A stretch of DNA of 64,000 nucleotides from Ruminococcus flavefaciens (GCA_023663905.1 JAMPGO010000003.1:1-64000), one strand, 5' to 3'; shown: positions 27,685 through 36,169, counted from the first letter of the stretch. Program-made: numbers and translations. Notes: generated by a model not told the origin, from the letters alone.

Positions 27685-27717
27685 TGTGATAATTGTGTGA
27701 TAGTTTTGTGATGATTT
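27685..27717. repeat. Three 11-bp direct repeats, candidate operator
   Basis: TGTGATAATTG, TGTGATAGTTT and TGTGATGATTT follow each other without gaps, so each TGTGAT core is one helical turn from the next. The array fills the space between the AIM24 and TerD-VWA genes, about 40 bp before the latter's start. Confidence 0.55.
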
Positions 27718-27720
27718 ATG

Positions 27721-28416
27721 TTAATCTATTATATGCACAGCGTGATTGCGCTCCATAGGCTGAACAAGCACGGATGTAGGACTGCTTCCAATCCACTCAA
27801 ACATATAACTCTCGCCCGAATGCTGTCCTATGAAGTTGCGCCACGACAAATCGAACTTGATTTCGGGGTCGGAAGTCGTCCAGCAGACAACAGCGTCGGG
27901 GTCAACCGTCAGGGTCTCGCCTGAATCGATATTACTGAGGACAATGGGGTTGCCGTCGCAGAGAACCGCAACTACCGCATTAGGTCCTGTTCCCGTAAGC
28001 TGTGAGGTGAACATTCCTTTCTGGGAAATAACTCCCTGCCCGAGAAATCGCACCGTATAGTCGCACTGATTCGAGAACGCAAGCAGGTTCTCGCTCTCAA
28101 CAAAAAGCTTTTCGCCCTGCTGGAGATGATAAACAACGACGTGCTGTTGATTATTCGCATAATACGTCACGCTGTCGCCTGAAAACTCAACCTTCATAAG
28201 CGGAAGATTCTCGCCCGTCACACGTCTCATAAGCTGACCAAGTATCGCCTGCCCCACATTCTGCTGAGGTCCGAGCATAACCTTTGTGAACTTGAAATTC
28301 TTCGCCCCACTGCATTCGCCCGCAATAAATGCACCTGCCTTTGTAAAAATATAGTCATTTCCGCCCGTGCATTTAACCATAAGGCACAGCTCGTTTATAA
28401 CCTGAAAATCTACCAA
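27721..28416 (-). CDS. AIM24-family protein
   Basis: 232 residues from a TTG at 28416, chosen because AAAGGG stands 8 bases before it and it leaves a 20-bp gap after the upstream gene; longer starts would overlap that gene. The beta-rich sequence (TKAGAFIAGECSG, GQAILGQLMRRVTGENLPLMKV, VVYHLQQGEKLFVESENLLAF, FTSQLTGTGPNAVVAVL, LTVDPDAVVCW) is typical of the AIM24/TIGR00266 group. No enzymatic role is established. Membership in the Ter locus suggests a scaffold or membrane-linked stress role. Confidence 0.82.
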   Translation of the reverse strand: MVDFQVINELCLMVKCTGGNDYIFTKAGAFIAGECSGAKNFKFTKVMLGPQQNVGQAILGQLMRRVTGENLPLMKVEFSGDSVTYYANNQQHVVVYHLQQGEKLFVESENLLAFSNQCDYTVRFLGQGVISQKGMFTSQLTGTGPNAVVAVLCDGNPIVLSNIDSGETLTVDPDAVVCWTTSDPEIKFDLSWRNFIGQHSGESYMFEWIGSSPTSVLVQPMERNHAVHIID

Positions 28417-28436
28417 AATAATCACCCTTTCATTCT

Positions 28437-29207
28437 CTATTCTATCTCTACTCCGTATATATTGCAGAACTCCGCCAAATCCTTGTGAAATCCCGAACCT
28501 ATGGCGCAGAACTTCCACATATTGTTGTACCTGTAGATTTCACCGACCACAAGCGATGTTATATCCGCAGACAGGTCGGCAACCTGATATTTCATAAGCT
28601 CCGTGCCGTCTGAGCTCATAATGCGGAGGTAAATATTTTTAACCATTGAAAAATCAAGTCTCCGCTGAAACGCTTCGTATATAGTAATGCAGATTTTTAT
28701 TCTGCTTATATTGCTGTTCACGAATCCGAGCCTGATAATCATTTCCGCATCATCGGGCGAATAGCTGTTGTCGCTGTTCGATTTGTACGTCACACTTTTG
28801 TCGGGACTTCTGTCCTGCCCGTAAAACACAAACCAGCTGTCGTCGGGAACTTTTTCGGGCGCAAGCATAAATGCGGATACGTCCAGCTCGCATTCAGGAT
28901 TATCGCAGTCCCAGCCGATACCGATTTTCAGCGCACCGTCGCACGGTATACTGCACTTCTGTCCCTTTACAAGAACAGTGCCGTTGCCCTGCGCACGGTT
29001 TCTGCGGATAACAGGCTTATTCACCGTCGCCGGCTGTACCGGAGCGCTAGCAGGAACAGCAGTAGTCCTCGAATTAAGGTTACTCTGCGTAATATTTGAG
29101 GAATCAAGCGGTTTTCTGATTAAATTGCTGTTCTCTCTGCCGTATATTTTCGAGATATTTCTTGTCTCCACCGCCTGATTTATTTTTCTCGGAACATCAA
29201 ATGCCAG
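28437..29207 (-). CDS. TerD-family protein with extended N-terminus
   Basis: 256 residues if started at the CTG at 29207, which has AGGGGTGA 6 bases before it; the ATG at 29258 lies inside a terminator loop and has no ribosome site. The first 80 residues are a Ser/Pro/Asn-rich, basic region (PRKINQAVETRNISKIYG) with no recognised fold. The TerD domain (about 75-256) shows GIGWDCDNPECELDVSAF, DDSWFVFYGQDRSPD, VGEIYRYNNMWKFCAIGSGF. Several usual acidic Ca2+ ligands differ (DNSYSPDDAEM in place of GEGDGDDE). Start by CTG is inference. Confidence 0.75.
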   Translation of the reverse strand: MAFDVPRKINQAVETRNISKIYGRENSNLIRKPLDSSNITQSNLNSRTTAVPASAPVQPATVNKPVIRRNRAQGNGTVLVKGQKCSIPCDGALKIGIGWDCDNPECELDVSAFMLAPEKVPDDSWFVFYGQDRSPDKSVTYKSNSDNSYSPDDAEMIIRLGFVNSNISRIKICITIYEAFQRRLDFSMVKNIYLRIMSSDGTELMKYQVADLSADITSLVVGEIYRYNNMWKFCAIGSGFHKDLAEFCNIYGVEIE

Positions 29208-29226
29208 ATAAATCACCCCTATATAT

Positions 29227-29268
29227 AAAAAAGCACCGCCTAGCTGTAAAAAATGCAATAGGCGATGC
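29227..29268 (-). terminator. Terminator after the three TerD genes
   Basis: Minus strand GCATCGCCTA pairs with TAGGCGGTGC (one G-U) around a 16-base loop, then TTTTTT. It ends or attenuates the first Ter transcript before the fourth TerD gene. Confidence 0.75.
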
Positions 29269-29307
29269 CTGAATAAAATGCCGTATCAGTTTTCCACAGA
29301 ATAAATA

Positions 29308-29895
29308 TCAGAACCTCTTGGCGAGTTCCCTGACAGTATTATCCTGCGTACCCTGTCCGATAGCATTGAACTTCCAGTTACCGTTATAACGGTATATTTC
29401 GCCGAAAATCATAGCGGTCATACCGTTGTAGTTTTCCGACAGGTTGTACTTGCAAAGCTCCTGATTTGTATCAGCGTCAACAATGCGGATAAACGCATTT
29501 TCAATCATACCGAACTGCTGTTTGCGCTCGTTTGCCTGATAGATATTCACGACAAACACGATTTTGTCATAGTTTGACGGAAGAGCTGACAAATCAACAA
29601 CAATTTGCTCGTCGTCGCCGTCGCCAGCACCTGTGAGATTGTCGCCCATATGCTTGACAGCACCGCTCTTATGCGAAAGATGTCCGAAATAGACAATATC
29701 GTCCGAGCCTGAAAGTCTGCCGTCAGTGCATACAAAAGCAGAAGCGTCGCAGTCAATGGGAGCAGGTTTCTTGGAAAAAAGTCCCGTTTTTCTCTTAGCC
29801 TCGTCCCAGCCAAGTCCGACCACGACTTTGCGGAGCGTACCGCCGTCGCTTTTTCTCAGGTCAACTTTCTGACCTTTCTGAAGATTAACAGACAT
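29308..29895 (-). CDS. TerD-family protein (divergent, TerE/TerZ-like)
   Basis: 195 residues, single TerD domain starting [15 protein letters not shown]. Ca2+-binding acidic loops are kept in part: [24 protein letters not shown]. The region between them (KRKTGLFSKKPAP) is a basic insertion not present in the two TerD copies upstream. It ends in the usual IFGEIYRYNGNWKFNAIGQG. Third gene of the locus, ribosome site ACGGAGG. TerD proteins are small Ca2+-binding beta-sandwich proteins linked to tellurite, phage and envelope-stress resistance. Confidence 0.88.
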   Translation of the reverse strand: MSVNLQKGQKVDLRKSDGGTLRKVVVGLGWDEAKRKTGLFSKKPAPIDCDASAFVCTDGRLSGSDDIVYFGHLSHKSGAVKHMGDNLTGAGDGDDEQIVVDLSALPSNYDKIVFVVNIYQANERKQQFGMIENAFIRIVDADTNQELCKYNLSENYNGMTAMIFGEIYRYNGNWKFNAIGQGTQDNTVRELAKRF

Positions 29896-29928
29896 AATCT
29901 TTTTACCTCCGTATATCTGAAATCAGAT

Positions 29929-30507
29929 TCAGACATTTACTCCGAAATTCTTGCAGAGTGCATAAAGACCGCCTGCGAATCCGCTTCCGATAGCGTTGAA
30001 CTTCCACTCGCCGTTATATCTGTAAAGCTCTCCGACTACTACGGCTGTCTCAACAGAGAAATCCTCGCCCAAATCGTAGCGGATAATCTCCTTGTTTGTG
30101 GTCTCGTCAACGATACGGATATAAGCGTTGGAAACCTGTCCGAAATTCTGTGAGCGCACGTCAGCGTCGTAGATTGTAACAGTAAAGGCAATCTTGCTGA
30201 TATTTGCGGGAACAGACTTGAGGTCAACCTTGATTACCTCGTCATCGCCTTCGCCCTCGCCTGTAAGGTTGTCGCCTGTGTGAACAACTGAGCCTGATGA
30301 GTGCTTGAGGTTGCTGTAGAAGATGAAATCAGAATCGCTGGGAACTTTGCCGTTGTCTCCGAGGAGAAATGCAGCTGCGTCAAGGTCAAAGTCTGCTGAG
30401 CCGTCATATTTGTTTGTATCCCATCCAAGTCCGATAAGCATTTTTGAGAGACTCGGATTTCCCTTTGTAAGGTCAACTTTCTGTCCCTTCTGTAAACTTA
30501 TTGCCAT
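29929..30507 (-). CDS. terD: TerD-family Ca2+-binding stress protein (copy 2)
   Basis: 192 residues from the ATG at 30507 (AAAAGGGG before it). It is a classic Ter[59 protein letters not shown] and [18 protein letters not shown]. The acidic stretches are the known Ca2+ sites of the family. About 80 percent similar by eye to the next gene upstream, so the pair arose by a recent duplication. Second gene of the Ter transcript. Confidence 0.93.
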   Translation of the reverse strand: MAISLQKGQKVDLTKGNPSLSKMLIGLGWDTNKYDGSADFDLDAAAFLLGDNGKVPSDSDFIFYSNLKHSSGSVVHTGDNLTGEGEGDDEVIKVDLKSVPANISKIAFTVTIYDADVRSQNFGQVSNAYIRIVDETTNKEIIRYDLGEDFSVETAVVVGELYRYNGEWKFNAIGSGFAGGLYALCKNFGVNV

Positions 30508-30533
30508 ATCAAATAACCCCTTTTCAATAAAAA

Positions 30534-31112
30534 TCAAACGTTCACGCCGAAATTACCGCAGAGAGCAGCCAGACCGCCCGAAAATCCGCTTCCGATAGCG
30601 TTGAACTTCCATTCGCCGTTGTTGCGGTAGAGTTCGCCGACTACTACAGCAGTTTCAATAGAGAAGTCCTCGCCGAGGTCGTAGCGGATAAGCTCTTCGC
30701 CTGTAGCCTCGTTTACAACTCGGATATAGGCATTGGAAACCTGTCCGAAATTCTGGTGGCGTGCATCAGCATCGTAGATTGTTACAGTAAAGTCAATCTT
30801 TGTAATGTTTGCGGGAACAGTTGCAAGGTCAACCTTAATCTGCTCGTCATCGCCGTCGCCCTCGCCTGTGAGGTTGTCGCCTGTGTGGATAACAGCGCCC
30901 GATTTGTGTTCCTTGTTGCTGTAGAAAACGAAATCATCATCGCCTGCAACCTTGCCCGAATCGCCCAGTAAGAACGCAGCTGCGTCAAGGTCGAAATCCG
31001 AACCGCCGTCGTATTTGTTGATGTCCCAGCCAAGTCCTACAATAATCTTGGTAAGACCGGGATTTGTTTTTGTAAGGTCAACTTTCTGTCCCTTCATTAA
31101 GTTAACTGCCAT
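30534..31112 (-). CDS. terD: TerD-family Ca2+-binding stress protein (copy 1)
   Basis: 192 residues, first gene of the Ter locus. Motifs [45 protein letters not shown] and [20 protein letters not shown] are canonical TerD with both acidic Ca2+ loops. It is 27 bp from copy 2 and nearly the same length. The leader from the promoter at 31190-31218 contains a short ACAGC/GCTGT hairpin. Expression is probably driven by the housekeeping sigma factor, since the promoter matches sigma-A. Confidence 0.93.
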   Translation of the reverse strand: MAVNLMKGQKVDLTKTNPGLTKIIVGLGWDINKYDGGSDFDLDAAAFLLGDSGKVAGDDDFVFYSNKEHKSGAVIHTGDNLTGEGDGDDEQIKVDLATVPANITKIDFTVTIYDADARHQNFGQVSNAYIRVVNEATGEELIRYDLGEDFSIETAVVVGELYRNNGEWKFNAIGSGFSGGLAALCGNFGVNV

Positions 31113-31189
31113 TGCTGATTACCTCGCTTTACAATCAAATAAAAAAATTCTGTATTGATTAACAGCCATACAAGCTGTAATACTTCTAT

Positions 31190-31218
31190 ATTATACCATT
31201 TTTTAAAATATATTTCAA
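31190..31218 (-). promoter_or_regulatory. Ter locus promoter
   Basis: Minus strand TTGAAA (31218-31213), 17 bp, TATAAT (31195-31190), about 75 bp before the first terD. Confidence 0.7.
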
Positions 31219-31290
31219 TATCATAAATGTAAATTTTTTCTGAATATTTTTGTGCATTATCACAACAGGCGGATTCGCACGGCGGTATTC

Positions 31291-31319
31291 TTGACAAATC
31301 AGGAAAAAACGTGTAAAAT
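31291..31319 (+). promoter_or_regulatory. Thioesterase promoter
   Basis: TTGACA (31291-31296), 17 bp, TAAAAT (31314-31319). Confidence 0.75.
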
Positions 31320-31349
31320 ATATCATATAAATAAGAAAGGACTGATTTT

Positions 31350-31778
31350 ATGATTAAGCCTTATTCCCGTCGTGTATACTATTATGAGACGGACAAAATG
31401 GCGATTATGCACCACTCCAATTATATCAGAATTTTCGAGGAATGCCGTGTTGATTTTCTGAGGCAGTCGGGTATGCCGTTCGAGGAGATTGAATCCCGTG
31501 GAATCCTTATGCCTGTGCTGTCTGCGGAATGCCATTACAAGCACCCTCTCAGGTTCGACGACCCTTTTGCCGTCTATATGACTATCACCCGATTCAACGG
31601 CGTTTCGCTGTATGTATCATATCGGATTTTCAACACGGATACAGATATTCTCTGTGCGGAAGGAAATTCCTCCCACTGCTTTACGGACGAAAATCTCAGA
31701 CCTCTGCGAATCAAGAATCCGCACCCCGATATTTACAGGATTTTTGACGACTATATGAAAAATCCGATAATAAAATAA
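31350..31778 (+). CDS. Hot-dog-fold acyl-CoA thioesterase
   Basis: 142 residues, standard for the 4HBT/YbgC group. The active-site region ETDKMAIMHHSNYIRIFEECR matches the family pattern in which an acidic residue and an HxxNY motif follow the first strand. GILMPVLSAECHYKHPLRFDD completes the hot-dog core. It hydrolyses acyl-CoA or acyl-carrier thioesters in the cytosol; chain preference cannot be read. Single gene with its own promoter and GAAAGGA ribosome site; the downstream regulator has a separate promoter. Confidence 0.88.
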   Translation: MIKPYSRRVYYYETDKMAIMHHSNYIRIFEECRVDFLRQSGMPFEEIESRGILMPVLSAECHYKHPLRFDDPFAVYMTITRFNGVSLYVSYRIFNTDTDILCAEGNSSHCFTDENLRPLRIKNPHPDIYRIFDDYMKNPIIK

Positions 31779-31786
31779 ATTTGCTC

Positions 31787-31815
31787 TTGTATTTCTGAAA
31801 AATTTATGTTATAAT
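31787..31815 (+). promoter_or_regulatory. Promoter of the DtxR-like/murL/murD2 operon
   Basis: TTGTAT (31787-31792), 17 bp, TATAAT (31810-31815). Confidence 0.6.
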
Positions 31816-31866
31816 ATACTTACAAACTATATTACGGCAAAAATTTTTCCAATATGGAGGGCTAAA

Positions 31867-32244
31867 ATGGCTATTACAGAAGCAGTTGAAAACTACCTTG
31901 AAACCATTCTCATTCTATCAAAGGCACAGCCGGATGTACACGCTATTGACATCTGCTCATATCTCGGCTACTCCCGTCCCACTGTATCGATTATCCTTAA
32001 AAAAATGAAGGAAGAAAACCTTGTCATTGTAAACAGCGAAAACCATATCACGCTTACAGAAACAGGCAGGAATATCGCCGAAAGAATCTACGACCGCCAC
32101 AACACGCTGTCCGCCTTTTTTATGCTTTTAGGTGTTAAAAAAGACCAGGCTCTCGAAGATGCCTGCAAAATCGAACACGATTTGTCCGACGAAACTTATC
32201 TCCTGCTGAAAAAGCATTACCACGAACTTGCTGAAAAATCCTGA
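31867..32244 (+). CDS. DtxR/MntR-type transcriptional regulator
   Basis: 125 residues. AVENYLETILIL at the N-terminus and the winged-helix segment ICSYLGYSRPTVSIILKKMKEENLV, then ITLTETGRNIAERIYDRH, are the DtxR/MntR fold; the dimerisation helix LEDACKIEHDLSDET carries the usual metal-binding Glu-His. There is no SH3-like third domain, so it is MntR-sized. It would repress or activate genes in response to Mn2+ or Fe2+. It lies 14 bp before murL, which raises the unusual possibility of metal-linked control of cell-wall synthesis. Confidence 0.85.
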   Translation: MAITEAVENYLETILILSKAQPDVHAIDICSYLGYSRPTVSIILKKMKEENLVIVNSENHITLTETGRNIAERIYDRHNTLSAFFMLLGVKKDQALEDACKIEHDLSDETYLLLKKHYHELAEKS

Positions 32245-32258
32245 TTCACGGAGGCTTT

Positions 32259-33641
32259 ATGAATAAATTTGAACGTTTCAGAAACGATTTTCCGGTTTTT
32301 ATCTACAAAAACTGCGATATATCAGAATCAAATGATACTATAAATGTTGAATATGTGTTTGAAATACCCGGGCTGACTGTATTCAATACAGGCTGGAGCT
32401 TTGCAAAGCCCGAGAACTTCACAACGGAAAACAACCTTACTTTTGAACGTCTCGCCTTTTCGCTCGGTATGGCTGAGGCTATAAGCTACTGGAAAGCTAC
32501 CTGCTCGCCTGTTATACGTCTCGAATGCGGTGAACTCTCGCCCGAACAGGTGAAATGGTGGAAAAAGCTCTATTTTCTCGGTCTGGGCGAATTTTGCTAC
32601 GTCAACGGCATTGACACGGACGTTGACAGCTTCGTTGATATTCAGTCCGTCGGAAAATTCAGAAGTACTCACGAATCCGAACACGCTGAACCCACAGGCT
32701 GTCTTATTCCTATCGGCGGTGGAAAAGATTCCGCACTTTCGCTCGAAATCCTCAAAAATTCAGGTATGGATTACCGCTGTTATTCAATCAACAGGCGCAA
32801 TTCAATTATCGGCACGGTAACTTCTGCGGAGCTTCCCGAAGATATACTTATCACGTCAAGGCGCAGATTCGACCGCTCGCTTGTTGACATCAACAATCAG
32901 GGCTACCTTAACGGTCACACGCCATTCTCGGCTATCGTCGCATTTTCTGCGGAAATCACAGCTTATATCAACCACCGCAAGTACATCGTCCTCTCAAATG
33001 AGGACAGCGCAAACGAGAGTACCGTTGCGGGACAGAGCGTCAACCACCAGTATTCCAAAAGCTTTGAGTTTGAACAGGATTTCCACAGCTACGAGGAAAA
33101 ATATCTTCACACAGGTGCGTACTATTTCAGCTTCTTACGTCCGCTTGCTGAATTTCAGATTGCAAAGCTGTTCGTGAGATACCCGAAATATCTGCCCGTA
33201 TTCAGGAGCTGTAATCTCGGCAACAAGGTTTCGCCCGATATATGGTGCGGAGACTGCCCGAAATGCCTGTTTATTTGCCTGATTCTCTCGCCGTTTTTAA
33301 GTCAGGGCGAACTTACTGAAATATTCGGCAAAGATTTGCTCAACGATACTTCTATGGAGGAATATCTCATCGAACTCGTCGGCAAATCCGAACACAAGCC
33401 TTTTGAATGCGTCGGCAGTATCGATGAAGTCAATCTTGCCGTATCGCTTGCGATAAGAAAATATCTCGCCGAAAATACGGAGCTTCCGTTTGTATTCCGC
33501 AAGTATATGGATATGGGACTTTATTCGCCCGAAACTATTGATTCACGCAACGAGAAAATCTGCTCGGGATTCAGCGAAAATAATCTGCTTCCCGACGAGT
33601 TCAGAAATATTTTAATTAAAGAAATGGAGAATCTTCTTTGA
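32259..33641 (+). CDS. murL: UDP-MurNAc-L-Ala-L-Glu epimerase
   Basis: 460 residues. The PP-loop-type ATP motif PIGGGKDSALSLEIL (residues 151-165), the AFSLGMAEAISYWK region, SINRRN, LSNEDSAN, and the cysteine pair in IWCGDCPKCLFICLI match MurL, the ATP-dependent enzyme known from Xanthomonas oryzae that inverts the terminal L-Glu of UDP-MurNAc-L-Ala-L-Glu to D-Glu. The next gene encodes MurD2, its partner ligase, and overlaps it by 4 bp. Together they allow peptidoglycan synthesis without free D-glutamate. Confidence 0.88.
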   Translation: MNKFERFRNDFPVFIYKNCDISESNDTINVEYVFEIPGLTVFNTGWSFAKPENFTTENNLTFERLAFSLGMAEAISYWKATCSPVIRLECGELSPEQVKWWKKLYFLGLGEFCYVNGIDTDVDSFVDIQSVGKFRSTHESEHAEPTGCLIPIGGGKDSALSLEILKNSGMDYRCYSINRRNSIIGTVTSAELPEDILITSRRRFDRSLVDINNQGYLNGHTPFSAIVAFSAEITAYINHRKYIVLSNEDSANESTVAGQSVNHQYSKSFEFEQDFHSYEEKYLHTGAYYFSFLRPLAEFQIAKLFVRYPKYLPVFRSCNLGNKVSPDIWCGDCPKCLFICLILSPFLSQGELTEIFGKDLLNDTSMEEYLIELVGKSEHKPFECVGSIDEVNLAVSLAIRKYLAENTELPFVFRKYMDMGLYSPETIDSRNEKICSGFSENNLLPDEFRNILIKEMENLL

Positions 33642-34969
33642 ATAAATTTGTTGACTATATATATAATTACACGGAGGGCAAATCCGTCTGCATTCTCGGC
33701 TTCGGACGTGAGGGAAGGTCTACCTATAACATATTGTCAAAGTATTGTAATCCGTCTGCGGTCGTCATTGCGGATATGAATAAAATCGACGATTTGCCCG
33801 AAAATGTCGGATTTATATGCGGTGAGGAATACCAGAAATCGCTTGACGATTTTGATTTGGTATTCAAATCGCCCGGAATTGTCCTCGCAAAACAACCCTC
33901 TGAGCTGAAATGCCTGATAACTTCCGAAACACAGGTATTTTTTGAGGTCTTCCGTGAGCAGATTATCGGCATAACGGGAACTAAGGGCAAAAGCACTGTC
34001 ACATCGCTGATTTACCATATATTAAAGGAAAGCGGTAAGGATTGCAGGATTGCGGGTAATATCGGCATTCCCGTGTTTGATATTGCGGAAGAGATGACTG
34101 ACGAGACTATCGTTGTGTGCGAACTCTCCTGCCACCAGCTCGAATATATGACTGTTTCGCCGTCCACAGCCGTATTCCTGAATCTTTTTGAGGAACACCT
34201 CGACCACTACGGCACTATGGAACGCTATTACAATGCCAAGAAAAATATCTATCTTCACCAAGAAGCATACGACTGCCTGTTAATCAACAGCGATATTGCG
34301 CCGAAAAATTCGCCCGAGCTTAAACAGTATATCTATGAAATATCCGCTGAAAATGACGAAGCCGAAATTTATGTTCACGACGGTATCATTAAAAGGACTG
34401 ACCACGATGATTATGTAATCCCTGTTGACAAAATCAAGCTGTTGGGTATTCATAATCACTACAATATCGCCGTTGCTTACTTTATAACAGCCTTTTACGT
34501 CGAGCGTGAGGATTTTGAAAAGGCTCTCTGCACGTTCAATCCGCTCGCACACCGTCTCGAATACGTTGATACCGTTAACGGCGTGCGCTATTACGATGAT
34601 TCCATTTCCACTGCCTGCGCCACTGCAATCGAGGCGGTAAAAAGTGTACCAAATACAGCTACGATAATAGTCGGCGGTATGGACAGAGGTATCGATTATG
34701 CGACACTCGTCGATTTTCTTGCCGAATCGGGAATAAACATTATCTGTATGGAGACTTCGGGCAAGCGTATCTATGATATGTTTGAATCAAAAGACAATAT
34801 CTACTACGCTCCTCATCTCGAGGACGCTGTTAAGCTTGCTTCGGAAATTACTCCGTCGGGCGCAAGCTGTGTTATGTCGCCTGCTTCCGCAAGCTACGGT
34901 ATCTTCAAAAATTTTGAAGAGCGTGGCGACGTTTTCAAGGCTCTTGTTGCGGAGCTTAAAAATCAGTAA
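33638..34969 (+). CDS. murD2: UDP-MurNAc-L-Ala:L-glutamate ligase
   Basis: 443 residues from a TTG at 33638 (GGAG 7 bases before). The Mur ligase order is clear: N-terminal UMP-binding domain (SVCILGFGREGRSTYN), central ATPase with GTKGKSTVTSLIYHIL, the carbamylated-lysine/His region LNLFEEHLDHYG, and C-terminal HRLEYVDTVNGVRYYDDSIST followed by GGMDRGIDY. It adds glutamate to UDP-MurNAc-L-Ala. Coupling to murL identifies it as the L-Glu-specific MurD2 rather than ordinary MurD. A strong terminator follows. Confidence 0.9.
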   Translation: MNKFVDYIYNYTEGKSVCILGFGREGRSTYNILSKYCNPSAVVIADMNKIDDLPENVGFICGEEYQKSLDDFDLVFKSPGIVLAKQPSELKCLITSETQVFFEVFREQIIGITGTKGKSTVTSLIYHILKESGKDCRIAGNIGIPVFDIAEEMTDETIVVCELSCHQLEYMTVSPSTAVFLNLFEEHLDHYGTMERYYNAKKNIYLHQEAYDCLLINSDIAPKNSPELKQYIYEISAENDEAEIYVHDGIIKRTDHDDYVIPVDKIKLLGIHNHYNIAVAYFITAFYVEREDFEKALCTFNPLAHRLEYVDTVNGVRYYDDSISTACATAIEAVKSVPNTATIIVGGMDRGIDYATLVDFLAESGINIICMETSGKRIYDMFESKDNIYYAPHLEDAVKLASEITPSGASCVMSPASASYGIFKNFEERGDVFKALVAELKNQ

Positions 34970-34974
34970 AAAAA

Positions 34975-35004
34975 TGCTGTACCACCACGGTACAGCGTTT
35001 TTTT
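34975..35004. terminator. Terminator after murD2
   Basis: GCTGTACC pairs with GGTACAGC around ACCAC, then T7. It overlaps the end of the convergent kinase-dockerin gene. Confidence 0.85.
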
Positions 35005-36169
35005 ATTTGCTCCTCAGTATCTCCATAAATTCCTGAACCGTAATATCAACGTTCTCCGACTGCCTGTAAGAAATATAGTCAATCAGAATCGCCGTATCAC
35101 GCACATCAACATAGCCGTCGGCATTAATATCGCATACGCTCTTTTCTTTTTCTGTGAGTTCTTTTTTCGAGACAGCAAGGGCGGAATAAATGCTCTGGAG
35201 TTCCGCAACGTCGGACTGGTTAATAACACCGTCGCCGTTTACATCGCCCAGCACATCTTTACCCGAAAAATGGGCGAACGCAAATATTCCTGCTCCTGCA
35301 AGCGCTATTGTCAGGACAGCTGTTACAGGAATCGCAAGCTTGAAATACTTTGCAGAGGGCTTCTGCAAATCGCCGATAATCTCATCAACACTCCTGTAAC
35401 CGCCTTTTTTACGGCGGGATTTTTCGGCGATTTTCCGCAGTCTGCTGTTAAGAAGCTGATTCTTCCGTGAAGCGTTATCAGCCATAAATCCGATAAGTCT
35501 TCCGAGCATATAAATATCATTCTGCACGGAAGGTTCGTTCGTGATTGACGAATCACGGGACGGGTGATTCGGGTCAATATAATTAACAAAGTTCTTCATA
35601 TCTATCTTGCCGAGCTTATACTCTCCGTTCTGAGAGACGAATATATTTTCAGGGACAATATCATTGTGGAAGATTCCGACCTTATGGCACTGTTTCACGG
35701 CAATGCATATAATCAGCGCATTTTTTACCGCATCCTCCGTACTGTACGACAGTTTTCGGCTCGCCGTAAGTTCAGCGAGACTGTCAAGCGGTTCGTATGT
35801 ATACAGCAGGTAGTATATAGTCCTCTGTTCATCACGCATAGCAAGAAGCCTGACTGAATAAGCGTCGGAAATATACCTGACCATTGAGTCGGTGTTGAGG
35901 GTCAAATCGCTGTTCAGCCTTATGCGCTGATTTATTTTAAGTATCTTATAATCAAGTATTTCCGCCGATTCATCGTTGATACTCTCAACAGCCTGAAGAA
36001 TTTCAGCCCTCATAAAATAGTGCTTGTTGGGCTTGAAATTGCTTGTCAGGAGTTCAAAAAGCGCATAGTTCTCATCACGCTGTTTCAAATCAACAATATA
36101 TCTTTCCCTGAGCGGTTTAAATGTATCATCAAGCATAATCTTCCTGATAATTCTGTCAATATCGTTCAT
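35003..36169 (-). CDS. Kinase-like membrane protein with extracellular dockerin
   Basis: 388 residues. Residues 1-270 hold a eukaryotic-type protein-kinase-like fold: catalytic loop FHNDIVPENIF (H168-N175), metal-binding D190 in KIDM, and NDIYMLGRLIGF corresponding to helix F. No glycine-rich loop or clear beta-3 lysine is seen, so activity is uncertain. One membrane helix (276-299, KLAIPVTAVLTIALAGAGIFAF) follows. The outside part is a type I dockerin (308-370) with Ca2+ loops GDVNGDGVINQSD and CDINADGYVDVRD. The layout equals PrkC/PknB with PASTA replaced by dockerin. It is divergent from an ECF sigma operon that encodes dockerin proteins. Confidence 0.8.
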   Translation of the reverse strand: MNDIDRIIRKIMLDDTFKPLRERYIVDLKQRDENYALFELLTSNFKPNKHYFMRAEILQAVESINDESAEILDYKILKINQRIRLNSDLTLNTDSMVRYISDAYSVRLLAMRDEQRTIYYLLYTYEPLDSLAELTASRKLSYSTEDAVKNALIICIAVKQCHKVGIFHNDIVPENIFVSQNGEYKLGKIDMKNFVNYIDPNHPSRDSSITNEPSVQNDIYMLGRLIGFMADNASRKNQLLNSRLRKIAEKSRRKKGGYRSVDEIIGDLQKPSAKYFKLAIPVTAVLTIALAGAGIFAFAHFSGKDVLGDVNGDGVINQSDVAELQSIYSALAVSKKELTEKEKSVCDINADGYVDVRDTAILIDYISYRQSENVDITVQEFMEILRSK

